Part shown: positions 52,500-60,500 of the stretch, one piece after another
Numbering within the stretch: position 1 is the stretch's first letter
Layout: every line of letters starts with the position of its first letter
Assembly (NCBI GenBank): GCA_022072455.1
Contig: JAJVHY010000012.1
Coordinates: 124,001 to 188,000, forward strand
DNA length: 64,000 bases
Direction of reading: 5' to 3'
From: Verrucomicrobiia bacterium
GTDB lineage: Bacteria > Verrucomicrobiota > Verrucomicrobiia > Palsa-1439
Position numbers and translations under genes: made by a program
Notes under the pieces: model-generated
Seen by the model: the letters and a program-made list of their open reading frames with translations, nothing else
What the model was told of the DNA's origin: nothing
The model's database searches: none

Positions 52500-52563
52500 A
52501 TCGAGTCACAGCTTCGCGCGACGCCGGCGCTCTCCATCGCCACGTCCGTGCCGCTGCCCATCG
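52500..52563 (-). pseudogene. Stub of a copper P-type ATPase
   Basis: Just after the cysteine-protein gene the minus strand reads [16 protein letters not shown], then departs (ARSCDSI) and stops at about 52500. This is the conserved hinge segment of heavy-metal P-type ATPases, cut after about 16 residues. It is shared with the truncated ATPase at 53702-53992. Confidence 0.7.
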
Positions 52564-52648
52564 CAATGCCGCCAACGCCGGCGCCGGCCTCAGTGATGGA
52601 TCACGTACTGGTGTGGCGCAGCCTCAAATTTCGCCGCGCACGAAACGC
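52520..52648 (-). repeat. Direct repeat copy 1: cysteine-protein end plus ATPase stub
   Basis: About 129 bases nearly identical to 53951-54080 in the same orientation, covering the C-terminal 15-20 codons of the cysteine-protein gene, its stop, a GCCGGCGCCGGCG linker and the first codons of an ATPase fragment. Confidence 0.88.
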
Positions 52649-52781
52649 AGCAAACGGTGTAGTACGCGCCTGCGTGATACACCTCGACGCGGTCCTCGCC
52701 AGCGCGGATGTTCTTGGTGCAGACCTTGCATCGCGCGGCTGGCGGCATAGTGGGCCGTTGGGGTTCTGGCTTCGTTGCCAT
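52590..52781 (-). CDS. Small YHS/TRASH-like cysteine metal-binding protein
   Basis: A 63-residue protein with two cysteine pairs, ARCKVCTKNI and [21 protein letters not shown]. The second resembles the YHS or TRASH metal-binding knuckle in which CxxC is followed by F and P-x-x-Y. A strong AGGAGGA site precedes the ATG at 52781. It lies 22 bases after the CBM48 gene and in front of an ATPase stub; an ancestral order of cysteine protein then copper ATPase suggests a metallochaperone-like role. Confidence 0.75.
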   Translation of the reverse strand: MATKPEPQRPTMPPAARCKVCTKNIRAGEDRVEVYHAGAYYTVCCVSCAAKFEAAPHQYVIHH

Positions 52782-52803
52782 GATGTCCTCCTGCCCGCTA
52801 CTC

Positions 52804-53067
52804 TTACACCACCATGACCGAATTGTCGCTCCCGTGCGGATTGGCGGCAGACTCTTTGGCGGCGGGATCGCTGATCCATTGGCCGTCCACCACATACCGG
52901 TACTCGTGGCGGCCTGGACGCAGCGACACTTTCGTCTTCCATTGGCCGTTCTTGCCTCGCGTCAGCGGCGTGCGGGTCGCATCCCAGTCGTTGAATGTAC
53001 CCGCCACCGCGACGGTGCTGGCCTGTGGCGCATCCAGTGTGAACGTAATGCTCTTTGATCGTGCCAT
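52804..53067 (-). CDS. CBM48/AMPK-beta-like glycogen-binding domain protein
   Basis: An 87-residue protein consisting of a single CBM48-type beta sandwich: ITFTLDAPQASTVAVAGTFNDWDA, WKTKVSLRPGRHEYRYVVDGQWISDP and NPHGSDNSVMVV. The Trp and Lys positions of glycogen binding in AMPK-beta domains appear conserved (FNDW, YRYVVDG). No catalytic domain, so it may tether something to glycogen or starch. It has an AAGGAGG site before the ATG at 53067. Confidence 0.85.
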   Translation of the reverse strand: MARSKSITFTLDAPQASTVAVAGTFNDWDATRTPLTRGKNGQWKTKVSLRPGRHEYRYVVDGQWISDPAAKESAANPHGSDNSVMVV

Positions 53068-53238
53068 CGTTATGCCTCCTTCTGTTTGATCTAACGCGGC
53101 CTTTCCCTGAAACCCTCGCCACTTCATGTATCGCTCATCGGGTACACGCGTGCAACCTGCCTGCGTTCGCACCACGAGGCGCAGTGAATTTACCGCGCTC
53201 CGTGACGCTCCGTCTCCCGTCTGCGGGCTGGCTGGCGA

Positions 53239-53592
53239 TCAGTGCGCTTTGCAGATCTCCAGATTGTCACCGCAAGTCTTGCAGGTATGCTGGAACTTGC
53301 CGGTCTCGAAGTAGCTCAGGACGGCGTTCCGGCAGTCGGGGCATTCCATTTTCTTGATTGAGGAATACCCGACGATGCCCGCTTTGCCAGCGCGGCGGGG
53401 CACTTTGACCCAGGTTACTTCGCATTTCGGGCAGCGCACCGCCTCGGACATGGTGAGGGTGGTGGATTGCGTGGCGGTCGCGGTCTTGCAACCGACCAGC
53501 AACAGTCCCGTCGCCGACAGTCCGACGCCGACAAGCGCGATGGTCACGGCTTTCCTGAGTTTTCCTAACGTTGATGTGGTTGGGGTGGACAT
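53239..53592 (-). CDS. Zinc-ribbon lipoprotein
   Basis: A 117-residue protein. The leader IALVGVGLSATGLLLVGC has a lipobox (LVGC), so Cys36 should be lipidated. The mature part carries zinc-ribbon-like pairs CPKC, CPDC, CKTC and a terminal CKAH. An AAAGGAAA site precedes the ATG at 53592; an upstream ATG at 53676 is in frame but gives an unlikely leader. Role unknown; metal-binding or redox at the inner or outer membrane is likely. Confidence 0.75.
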   Translation of the reverse strand: MSTPTTSTLGKLRKAVTIALVGVGLSATGLLLVGCKTATATQSTTLTMSEAVRCPKCEVTWVKVPRRAGKAGIVGYSSIKKMECPDCRNAVLSYFETGKFQHTCKTCGDNLEICKAH

Positions 53593-53647
53593 GGTGTTTC
53601 CTTTCGTTCGTTTGCTTTGGTTGACCGGTTGACTGCGATTGCTGAAA

Positions 53648-53656
53648 TCATGCCAT
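53648..53656 (-). other. Two-codon minigene (ATG GCA TGA) with perfect ribosome site
   Basis: AAGGAGGTG lies 5 bases before ATG GCA TGA in the leader of the lipoprotein gene. Such minigenes can act as translational stalling sites or be chance leftovers of a rearranged gene. Confidence 0.3.
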
Positions 53657-53701
53657 AGCTGCACCTCCTTCGCCATAACTCGTTCGCTTGCCGAGAAACC
53701 T

Positions 53702-53992
53702 TCATAGAATTACCCGCCTCAACCGCAGCGCGTTCGCGACCACCGACACGGAGCTGAAGCTCATCGCGGCGGCGGCAATCATAGGGTTCAGCAGCAGACC
53801 GATGAACGGATACAAAATGCCGGCGGCGATGGGCACGCCGAGCACGTTATAGACGAATGCGAAGAACAGGTTTTGGCGGATATTGCGCATCGTGGCCCGG
53901 CTCAGCAAGCGCGCCTTGGCAATGCCGCGCAGGTCGCCTTTGACCAGCGTGACGCCGGCGCTCTCCATCGCCACGTCCGTGCCGCTGCCCAT
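53702..53992 (-). pseudogene. C-terminal fragment of a copper-type P-ATPase
   Basis: The 96-codon frame encodes only the end of a heavy-metal P-type ATPase: [38 protein letters not shown], the last two transmembrane helices and [17 protein letters not shown]. It aligns with the last 96 residues of the intact pump at 60497-62788. All catalytic parts (CPC, DKTGT) are missing. It follows a fragment of the cysteine-protein end, the same junction as at 52520-52648. Confidence 0.85.
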
Positions 53993-54080
53993 CGCAATGC
54001 CGACGTGCGCCGGCGCCGGCCTCAGTGATGAATCACGTACTGGTGCGGCGCAGCCTCAAATTTCGCCGCGCGCGAAACGC
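53951..54080 (-). repeat. Direct repeat copy 2: cysteine-protein end plus ATPase start
   Basis: Nearly identical to 52520-52648 at a distance of 1431 bases. Here the cysteine-protein part is only the final [15 protein letters not shown] and stop, beginning 7 bases after the Na/Pi cotransporter stop, while the ATPase side continues for 96 codons. Confidence 0.88.
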
Positions 54081-54086
54081 TCTGAT

Positions 54087-55706
54087 TCAGTCATTCGCGA
54101 ACTCTTCCTGATCGCGCTCGATGACATTGCCCTCGTCGGCTTCAATTGTATCGGTGCTCAGATGGTGCAGCGCGCGCCACGTGTGATAGCCGACGGCATC
54201 AACCCAACGCAGACCGTCAAGGGTATGGAGTGCATGCCCCGGCTCCACTGTTCCGTGAGCACTCTCCTCCAATAAAGCGGCACGTTCAGTGCGCCGGCGT
54301 TCCGCCAAAACCAGCGAAAGCCGTTGCAGCTTGTCGCGCTCCGGCGCAGGCGCTTGCCGACGCAATGACGCCGCAGCAGTCTCGACCATCTCCAGCACCG
54401 TGCGCTTCGGTTCCTGCAACCGTTGTTCACCATTCAGCAGCGAAGGTTCGAAGTTATTTTTCATCACGACTACCAATTGGTTCAGATGATCCAACGCGTG
54501 GATCATCGAGATGCGGGTGTTGAGTTGGCGGGGACGAGACGCAGGGAACGAAATTAACCCAAGGAAGCGCCGCGTTTCTTTCAGCGCCGCCAATACTGCA
54601 TCCGTCCGGTCTGGTATTACGGGAATTGAGCCGCGAAGCCGGCGGTCGATCTCATTGAGCACTTCCGCAGACACATCCATGAGCGTGCGGCGCACCGCTT
54701 CAATCGCGACTTCGGGAATTTCAATAAGCGACGCATCGAGATGTCGGGTGAGAGCCGGACCGCGCTCGGGAACGAGGCGTTCAATGAAGGCGCTGAAGTG
54801 CTTGACTCCCGGTAATACCAAAAGCGCAGCAAGCAACGTGAACCCCGAATGGAACGCGGCCAGAATCACGGCTCCGAATTGAGAGCCAAGACTCTGCTCG
54901 GCTTGCTTCACGCTCCAGACGAAAATCGGGAGAATCACGAACGCCACGACGCCAGCCGCGACGCTGAATAGTATGTGCGCCATTGCCGTACGCTTCGCCG
55001 GCGTCGTTGCGCCAATCGTAGCGAGAGCAGAAGTGGACGTTGTGCCAATACTCGCCCCAATGATGAGCGATGTGCCTTGTTCCAGATCAATCATTCCCGT
55101 ATGGAATGCCGCCAGGGTCGTCGCGACGGCGGCGGCGGATGATTGGGTGATCACGGTCAGCACGATTCCGATTCCGACAAGCAGCACGCGACCGGTGAGC
55201 GTCCCGTGTGGAAGACTGTTTGGTGAGAATGATTCCGAGAGGGAGACCATCCCTGATTGGAGAATGTCGATGCCCACAAACATCAGTCCAAATCCAGCCA
55301 CCGCTAAAGCAATTGCCGCGTTACGGCCATGGGAAACCAATCTGGCTAGCGCACCCAACCCCACCAGCGGGAACGCCAACTTGCCAATGCCAAATTTCAT
55401 TCCCACCAATGAGATAAGCCACCCCGTGCTCGTCGTGCCCAAGCTCGCGCCCATGACGATGCCGATTGCTTGCGAAAAAGTTAGAACGCCCGCACTGACG
55501 AAACCGATGGTGGCCAGCGTAGTGGCGCTCGATGACTGAGCCAACACGGTAATTCCCGCGCCCGAAACGAACGCGGTTGACGGTCGACCCGTGAACCGGA
55601 CGAGGATTCGACGCAGCGTGTCTCCCGCCGCCGTCTTCAGCCCATCGGACAGCAGGAAGACGCCGAGGAGAAACAGGCCGATTCCGCCGAGCAATTGAGA
55701 TACCAT
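54087..55706 (-). CDS. Na/Pi cotransporter family protein with PhoU-like tail
   Basis: A 539-residue membrane protein. The two family repeats are visible as GITVLAQSSSATTLATIGFVSAG and GIVLTVITQSSAAAVATTLAAF, with GASLGTTST and GASIGTTSTSAL. About eight to nine membrane segments are followed by a 200-residue helical PhoU-like cytoplasmic region from near 330. The QSSS motifs mark the sodium-phosphate site. The stop at 54087 abuts the repeat copy. No ribosome site stronger than AAAGA is seen. Confidence 0.9.
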   Translation of the reverse strand: MVSQLLGGIGLFLLGVFLLSDGLKTAAGDTLRRILVRFTGRPSTAFVSGAGITVLAQSSSATTLATIGFVSAGVLTFSQAIGIVMGASLGTTSTGWLISLVGMKFGIGKLAFPLVGLGALARLVSHGRNAAIALAVAGFGLMFVGIDILQSGMVSLSESFSPNSLPHGTLTGRVLLVGIGIVLTVITQSSAAAVATTLAAFHTGMIDLEQGTSLIIGASIGTTSTSALATIGATTPAKRTAMAHILFSVAAGVVAFVILPIFVWSVKQAEQSLGSQFGAVILAAFHSGFTLLAALLVLPGVKHFSAFIERLVPERGPALTRHLDASLIEIPEVAIEAVRRTLMDVSAEVLNEIDRRLRGSIPVIPDRTDAVLAALKETRRFLGLISFPASRPRQLNTRISMIHALDHLNQLVVVMKNNFEPSLLNGEQRLQEPKRTVLEMVETAAASLRRQAPAPERDKLQRLSLVLAERRRTERAALLEESAHGTVEPGHALHTLDGLRWVDAVGYHTWRALHHLSTDTIEADEGNVIERDQEEFAND

Positions 55707-55747
55707 GACGAGTCTTTTTTCTGTCGTTCAGGCTATGAATTTTGCCA

Positions 55748-57046
55748 TCACATGCCAAACATCCTCAGCGCCACCGTTGCCAATCCGAGAAATACCAGGA
55801 AGCCCATCGTATCGGTCAGCGCCGTCACAAAAATGCTGGAGGCCAGCGCGGGATCAACTTTGCACCATTTCAACCCGAACGGAACGGCGACGCCCGCCAA
55901 TGCGCCAAGAATCTGATTCAACAACATCGCCGTCCCGGCCACAACTCCGAGGAGCACGCTTCCCTTCCAGCCGAACGCGATGAGACCGATCGCAAGCGCC
56001 AAGACAACACCGTTGCCAGCTCCAATAAACAGTTCTTTGCGCAGCGCACGCAACGCATCGCCCGGTGCCACCTCACCCAGGGCGAGACTGCGGATGATCA
56101 CCGTGAGCGCTTGATTCCCGGCATTACCGGCCACCGCGCAGATGAGCGGCAGGAACGCAACGAGTGCTGTCCAGCGTGAGATGGTTCCTTCAAAGAAACT
56201 GACGACGGTCGCGGCTCCCAAGGCCGTGCCCAGGTTCACGCCAAGCCACGGCAGACGTTTGGCGATGGAATGCCTCCAGGGAGTCCAGATGCGTTCCTCG
56301 CCAAAGAGACCCACCATCAAATGCATGTCTTCGGTCGCCTCGGCCTGCGCCACCCGAATCGCGTCGCGGATTTTCACGACGCCTACCAGACGCTCCCGCT
56401 CGTCCACCACGGGCAAGCCAAGAAAGTGATAATGATGAACTTGCCGGGCAATCGCCTCCTGGTCGTCGGTGACGTGGAGAACCCGGACTTCCCGGTTCAT
56501 GATGTCGCTCATGCGGCGTTCCGCGGGAGCAAACACCAGGTCGCGCAGCGAAACCACGCCGACGAGTCGTTCTGCGTCGTCGGTGACGTAGATGTAGAGC
56601 ACGTCGTCGGTGCGCTGTTCGGGATTGGCGCGAAGGTCCGCGAGGCATTCTTCAACTGTTTTATCTGCCCGCACCGCGATGAAGCGGTTGTCCATGATGC
56701 CGCCCGCCGAGTCGGGGAGATGGCGCAGCAGCGCCGTTACCACCGCCGACTGATCAGGAGGCAATGCTGTGAGCACTTCTTCCCGGCGCTTCACGGGCAG
56801 TGCGAACAGGAGATCGGCAACCATGTGCGGAGGGAGGAATCGCAACCAGCCTACAATTTGGCCGCCCGTGAAGCCTTCGAGCAAGTTGGCGGCTTTATCG
56901 GTGTGCAATTCCGCCAGTATCACGGCGCCTTCAGCCGGTGGAAGCTGCTGCAGGACCTCTCGCGCTGCATCTGAGGGGAGGCGTTCAAGGCGATCCGCCA
57001 GGTCGGCTGGATGGATGTTCTGCAAGTGGGTTGTATCGTCCTTCAT
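55748..57046 (-). CDS. mgtE: Magnesium transporter MgtE
   Basis: A 432-residue MgtE. The N-domain (ADLADRLERLPSDAAREVLQQLPP) and a CBS pair (ADKTVEECLADLR, YVTDDAERLVGVVSLRDLVF, HYHFLGLPVVDERERLVGVVKIRD) are followed by five membrane helices with VAGNAGNQALTVIIRSLALGEV. It is the magnesium-gated channel of the family. The ATG at 57046 has no ribosome site and lies 18 bases beyond a long hairpin; a longer frame to 57127 would translate the hairpin and is rejected. Confidence 0.92.
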   Translation of the reverse strand: MKDDTTHLQNIHPADLADRLERLPSDAAREVLQQLPPAEGAVILAELHTDKAANLLEGFTGGQIVGWLRFLPPHMVADLLFALPVKRREEVLTALPPDQSAVVTALLRHLPDSAGGIMDNRFIAVRADKTVEECLADLRANPEQRTDDVLYIYVTDDAERLVGVVSLRDLVFAPAERRMSDIMNREVRVLHVTDDQEAIARQVHHYHFLGLPVVDERERLVGVVKIRDAIRVAQAEATEDMHLMVGLFGEERIWTPWRHSIAKRLPWLGVNLGTALGAATVVSFFEGTISRWTALVAFLPLICAVAGNAGNQALTVIIRSLALGEVAPGDALRALRKELFIGAGNGVVLALAIGLIAFGWKGSVLLGVVAGTAMLLNQILGALAGVAVPFGLKWCKVDPALASSIFVTALTDTMGFLVFLGLATVALRMFGM

Positions 57047-57064
57047 AAAGAATTCATTTCGGAT

Positions 57065-57122
57065 GGCAGCTTCCGTGGCCGGACTTTCGGTGGGACTACA
57101 GTCCGCCCACGGAAATGCTGCC
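57065..57122 (-). promoter_or_regulatory. Long hairpin in the mgtE leader
   Basis: Arms GGCAGC and GCTGCC enclose a 15-base inverted repeat (AGTCCGCCCACGGAA against TTCCGTGGCCGGACT, one mismatch) with a 14-base loop; an AT bulge separates the arms on one side. Inside, GGACT can pair either across the long stem or with a neighbouring AGTCC, giving two exclusive folds. It lies between the DUF2721 stop and the mgtE start. A cis-acting RNA switch is possible. Confidence 0.6.
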
Positions 57123-57136
57123 CGCAAAAGCGAGTG

Positions 57137-57685
57137 CTAGCTTTTTCTTTGCTCTGACAATATCTCCGCGTTCTTGGATGCGCCTGCGCTCCGCAGTGAT
57201 TGTCGCTCCCGAATCAGCGCCGCTTCTGCGCGGATGTTGTCCAGCGACATTCTTGTGGCCTTAGAAAGTTTTACACTTCCAAAAACCAGTCCACCCACGC
57301 CCACCAAACCGAGAGCGATCCCCAATCCTGCCATCGCGCGAAACCATAACGCACCCCACAAAGGCGCAAGCCCTTCAGCGAGCAATGTTATGAGCGTGGC
57401 GGCGGCGAACGCGCCGAGCGCTACGTAGATCGAATGCAGGGCGCGCAAGAGGAGCACCGCTTGCCTTTCGACGCGATTCACTTGCTCCAGCAGGTACGTC
57501 GCTTCCGCCTCCGGCAAATCTCCGACTTCGGATTTCGCGAGCAGTTCGTGCATCCGGTCTCGGGTACGAAACATTCTGTTGATTGTGCTTTGCGCCAACG
57601 TGCTCGTCGCGTTGGTCAAGATAGCCGGGGCTGCGATCAACGTGAGTACGGCAAAAGGGCTTTGGGTGAATTCCAGTGGCTGCAT
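57137..57685 (-). CDS. DUF2721 membrane protein
   Basis: A 182-residue protein. It begins FAVLTLIAAPAILTNATSTLAQSTINRM with a membrane helix, continues with a charged linker (RDRMHELLAKSEVGDLPEAEA), a pair of further hydrophobic segments (SIYVALGAFAAATLITLLAEG, ALWFRAMAGLGIALGLVGVGGLVFG) and a charged tail. This matches DUF2721, an uncharacterised inner-membrane family. It precedes mgtE by about 90 bases and may share transcription. Confidence 0.82.
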   Translation of the reverse strand: MQPLEFTQSPFAVLTLIAAPAILTNATSTLAQSTINRMFRTRDRMHELLAKSEVGDLPEAEATYLLEQVNRVERQAVLLLRALHSIYVALGAFAAATLITLLAEGLAPLWGALWFRAMAGLGIALGLVGVGGLVFGSVKLSKATRMSLDNIRAEAALIRERQSLRSAGASKNAEILSEQRKS

Positions 57686-57756
57686 AGGCTTTCAAAAGAT
57701 ATGATGACCTGCGTCCTGGAGGCGCGCAGGCGGCATTTAGTGGGTTCTGTTTATTC

Positions 57757-58245
57757 TTATCGTTGAGCGTGCGCTTCGACGAACCAGAGCAGCTTGTCGA
57801 TGCCGCGCGAAACTTCGGTGAACAGATCGGCCGTATCGGCATCGCCCGCCTTCGTTGCCGAGTCGATCGCCGCCCGGACATACTTGCCGAAGACCGACAG
57901 TGCGTTGGAAAGAGCTTCGACGTGGTTGCTGCCCGCGCTGATGTCGAGGGGATACTCACTTAGGCGCGAGTTTTTCGCCGCGACCCTAACGGTCCCTTGA
58001 GCGACTCCGCCCAGCGCGACTGCGCGCTCCGCGATTTCGTCAGCGAAGCCGTCCAATTCATCCGCCACTTTGTCGAACAGTTCGTGAAGCGAGAAGAAGC
58101 TCGCTCCCTTCACGTTCCAATGCGCCTGCTTCGCCTGTAGCTGAAGGTCAAGGGCATCGGCCAGGTTTTGGTTCAGCAGGTTAATCACCATCCGGCGCGT
58201 TGGCTCCGGCAGGTCGTTTTTGGTTTGATTGAGTTGAGTTTTCAT
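57757..58245 (-). CDS. dps: Dps family ferritin-like protein
   Basis: A 162-residue protein with the Dps helical bundle: LNQNLADALDLQLQAKQAHWNVKGASFFSLHELFDKV contains the ferroxidase His, and DGFADEIAERAVALGG the partner acids. The C-terminus is helical without a long basic DNA-binding tail; the N-terminus is short and Gln/Asn/Lys rich. It stores iron and detoxifies peroxide as a dodecamer. A possible promoter (TACGAT) lies about 25 bases upstream of the ATG. Confidence 0.93.
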   Translation of the reverse strand: MKTQLNQTKNDLPEPTRRMVINLLNQNLADALDLQLQAKQAHWNVKGASFFSLHELFDKVADELDGFADEIAERAVALGGVAQGTVRVAAKNSRLSEYPLDISAGSNHVEALSNALSVFGKYVRAAIDSATKAGDADTADLFTEVSRGIDKLLWFVEAHAQR

Positions 58246-58322
58246 GGTTGTGATGGCTCAGATCGTAGCAGAAGTTCCTATTTTACACTAGCGTTCAGGG
58301 CAAAGGACTGGAAGGGAATCGC

Positions 58323-59030
58323 TCAAGGTTGCCTTTCGGTCAAAATCTCACCGCCTTCGTTTTCCCATCGCTCTATCGCTCTTTTTTGCGCCATGATCTC
58401 CTTATCGCCCACGCGTTGATTCGGCGCCAAGCCGAGAATTGCGTTCGAGACGGAGTTCCACAAAACGATGACCGGCCCTTCGGCGAGGCTGTGCTCAAAA
58501 CCAAGAATGCTGAGCGATGCTGTGCTGAGAAGAAAATGCTGCGCCTGGCTCACAGGCAATCCGATCCAACGCGCGGCCAGGACACGCCCGAAGTGGCCAT
58601 GGGAGAAGATGGCAATATTTCCTTCCAGCGCACTGAGGCGGGTAATCACCCGGTCAGCGCGTTCGGAAGCTTGGGAGGGTGACTCACCATGCGGACATCC
58701 ATCCCGGAAAAGATTCCAGTCCGGCCGCACAACACGAATGTCCACCGAGCGTTGTCCTTCGTAGTCGCCGTAGTCCCACTCCGCCAGGTCCGGATCGACT
58801 TCGGCGACTGCATCCAACCCGGCCAACTCGCACGTCCGCCGTGCCCGCTGTCGCGGACTGGTGAAGCCGCGGCTGAACCTTACGGCACGGAGACGTTCTC
58901 TCAGCTCGCGTGCGTCCTCTTCGCCCTGTTCGTTGAGCGGAATGTCGGTTCGGCCCGTGTGCTGGCCGGAAAGCGACCAGGCCGTTTCGCCGTGGCGAAT
59001 GAGGTAAAGGCGCGGGAGCATGACGGTCAT
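58323..59030 (-). CDS. Histidine phosphatase family protein
   Basis: A 235-residue protein with LYLIRHGETAWSLSGQHTGRTDIPLNEQG, the phosphohistidine His in RHGE near 12, FTSPRQRARRTCELAG, LAEWDYGDYEG and the second His in AIFSHGHFGRVLAARW. This is the phosphoglycerate-mutase-like family; sequence fits a cofactor-type phosphatase rather than a mutase because of the DYGDYEG block. It overlaps the pyruvate kinase stop by 4 bases (ATGA), suggesting a shared step in sugar phosphate or PEP metabolism. Confidence 0.88.
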   Translation of the reverse strand: MTVMLPRLYLIRHGETAWSLSGQHTGRTDIPLNEQGEEDARELRERLRAVRFSRGFTSPRQRARRTCELAGLDAVAEVDPDLAEWDYGDYEGQRSVDIRVVRPDWNLFRDGCPHGESPSQASERADRVITRLSALEGNIAIFSHGHFGRVLAARWIGLPVSQAQHFLLSTASLSILGFEHSLAEGPVIVLWNSVSNAILGLAPNQRVGDKEIMAQKRAIERWENEGGEILTERQP

Positions 59031-60448
59031 AGGTTCATGACTTCCATTCGATGGTTGCTCTCGGCTTCATTCGCCGACGGCTGTCGCGTGAGAATGGCGA
59101 ACTCGCCAGGAAGTTCGTGGCGACCTACCCACTCCTTGACGTAGGCATTCCACGAGAGCGGCGGGTTCGGCTCATGCAGCGGGAGCACCCCGTAGGAGAA
59201 GAGCAAGTCTTGACAGGTCTTCTCACTAGGACTTAACGCGGCAATCCACACCGGCAGTCGGAACATGGAGAGCCGACGTGCCGACGCACCGCTGCCGGTG
59301 CTGGCGAACACAGACGCGGGCTTGAGGTATTGGAGGCTGGCTTCGACGCTCACGGCGACGAGATGCTCGGGCCGCAAGTGAACTGCAGCATCGGCGCCCG
59401 CATACATTTCCTTCACCGAGATCTGTCGCTGGCTCGGCTCCACAGCGGCAGCGATGCGCGCCAGCATCGCCACCGAATCGACAGGGTAAGCGCCGATCGC
59501 GGACTCGCCGGAGAGCATGACACAATCCGTGCCGTCGAGGATGGCATTCGATACGTCGGTGGCCTCGGCCCGCGTCGGCAGACGATACGTGGTCATGGAC
59601 TCCAGCATTTGCGTGGCGGTGATGACGGGCTTGGCGTGCCGAATCGCGCGGCGCATGATGTCTTTCTGCACCAGAGCAATTCGCTCGATGGGCACTTCTA
59701 CGCCGAGGTCTCCCCGCGCAATCATGATACCGTCGGCGGCGGCAAGGATTTCATCCAACCTATCTAGCGCGCGTGCCCGCTCAATTTTTGCAATGAGGAA
59801 CGGCTGCCGCCCCGACTCCCGTGCAGCTTGGCGCACCGCCTGAAGGTCCGCAGCGCTTTCTACGAAGGACTGGCTCACCGCGTCCACGCCTTGTTCGAGG
59901 GCGAACTTCAGGCATTCGCGGTCGTGTTCAGTAAACGCGCTGATGCCGAGGTCAATTCCGGGCAGGTTCAATCCTTTGCGAGAACGCAACTCACCACCGA
60001 CTTTCACAACGCACTCCACGTCAGCGCCCCGCACATCAGCCACTTCGAGCTGAATGTACCCGTCGTTGAGCGAAAGAATGTCACCGCGTTTCACGACTTG
60101 TGGCAATCGCGTGAGGCTGACGGACACACGCCGCCGGTCGCCGACCACGTCGTCGGTTGTGAGCGTGAAACGTTCACCGGCCTGCAACTGGACTTTCTCC
60201 ACCCCCAATTTGCCGACGCGTATCTTCGGGCCAGACAAATCCGCCATGATGGCCACGCGCTGGCCCACGGCTTTGGCGGCAGAGCGAATGTTCTCGATGT
60301 TCTGCCGGTGATCCGCGAATTCACCGTGGGGAAAGTTCAACCTTGCGACATTCATCCCAGCCCGAATCATCTGCTCAGGGACTTCCGGCGTTTTGGAGGC
60401 CGGGCCGATAGTGGCAACGATCTTGGTTTTATTGGGTGCGAGCTTCAT
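59027..60448 (-). CDS. pyk: Pyruvate kinase
   Basis: A 473-residue pyruvate kinase: TKIVATIGPAS at the start, ARLNFPHG, IMADLSGPKIRVGKL, the catalytic Lys region FLIAKIERARAL near 222 and GIMIARGDLGVEVP near 242. ATQMLESMTTYRLPTRAEATDVSNAILDGTDCVMLSGESA covers the substrate site. Full length with a variant C-terminal domain. It converts PEP and ADP to pyruvate and ATP. With the PtsI-like protein in the same region it suggests control of the PEP pool. Confidence 0.95.
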   Translation of the reverse strand: MKLAPNKTKIVATIGPASKTPEVPEQMIRAGMNVARLNFPHGEFADHRQNIENIRSAAKAVGQRVAIMADLSGPKIRVGKLGVEKVQLQAGERFTLTTDDVVGDRRRVSVSLTRLPQVVKRGDILSLNDGYIQLEVADVRGADVECVVKVGGELRSRKGLNLPGIDLGISAFTEHDRECLKFALEQGVDAVSQSFVESAADLQAVRQAARESGRQPFLIAKIERARALDRLDEILAAADGIMIARGDLGVEVPIERIALVQKDIMRRAIRHAKPVITATQMLESMTTYRLPTRAEATDVSNAILDGTDCVMLSGESAIGAYPVDSVAMLARIAAAVEPSQRQISVKEMYAGADAAVHLRPEHLVAVSVEASLQYLKPASVFASTGSGASARRLSMFRLPVWIAALSPSEKTCQDLLFSYGVLPLHEPNPPLSWNAYVKEWVGRHELPGEFAILTRQPSANEAESNHRMEVMNL

Positions 60449-60449
60449 T

Positions 60450-60500
60450 TCACATGTCGGCCAACTCGGTTTCGAGAATGGGGCGAAGGTTGCATTTCAT
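60450..60500 (-). CDS. Possible 16-residue coupled micro-ORF
   Basis: An ATG overlapping the P-ATPase stop (ATGA) opens 16 codons ([16 protein letters not shown]), ending one base before the pyruvate kinase ATG. Coupling geometry equals that of real genes here, but no family match is known; it may be a gene remnant. Confidence 0.25.
   Translation of the reverse strand: MKCNLRPILETELADM

Noticed and set aside
57047-57127. A longer MgtE starting upstream of the hairpin
   Set aside because: The added residues (AAFPWADCSPTESPATEA) come from translating the inverted repeat and do not resemble any MgtE N-terminus.
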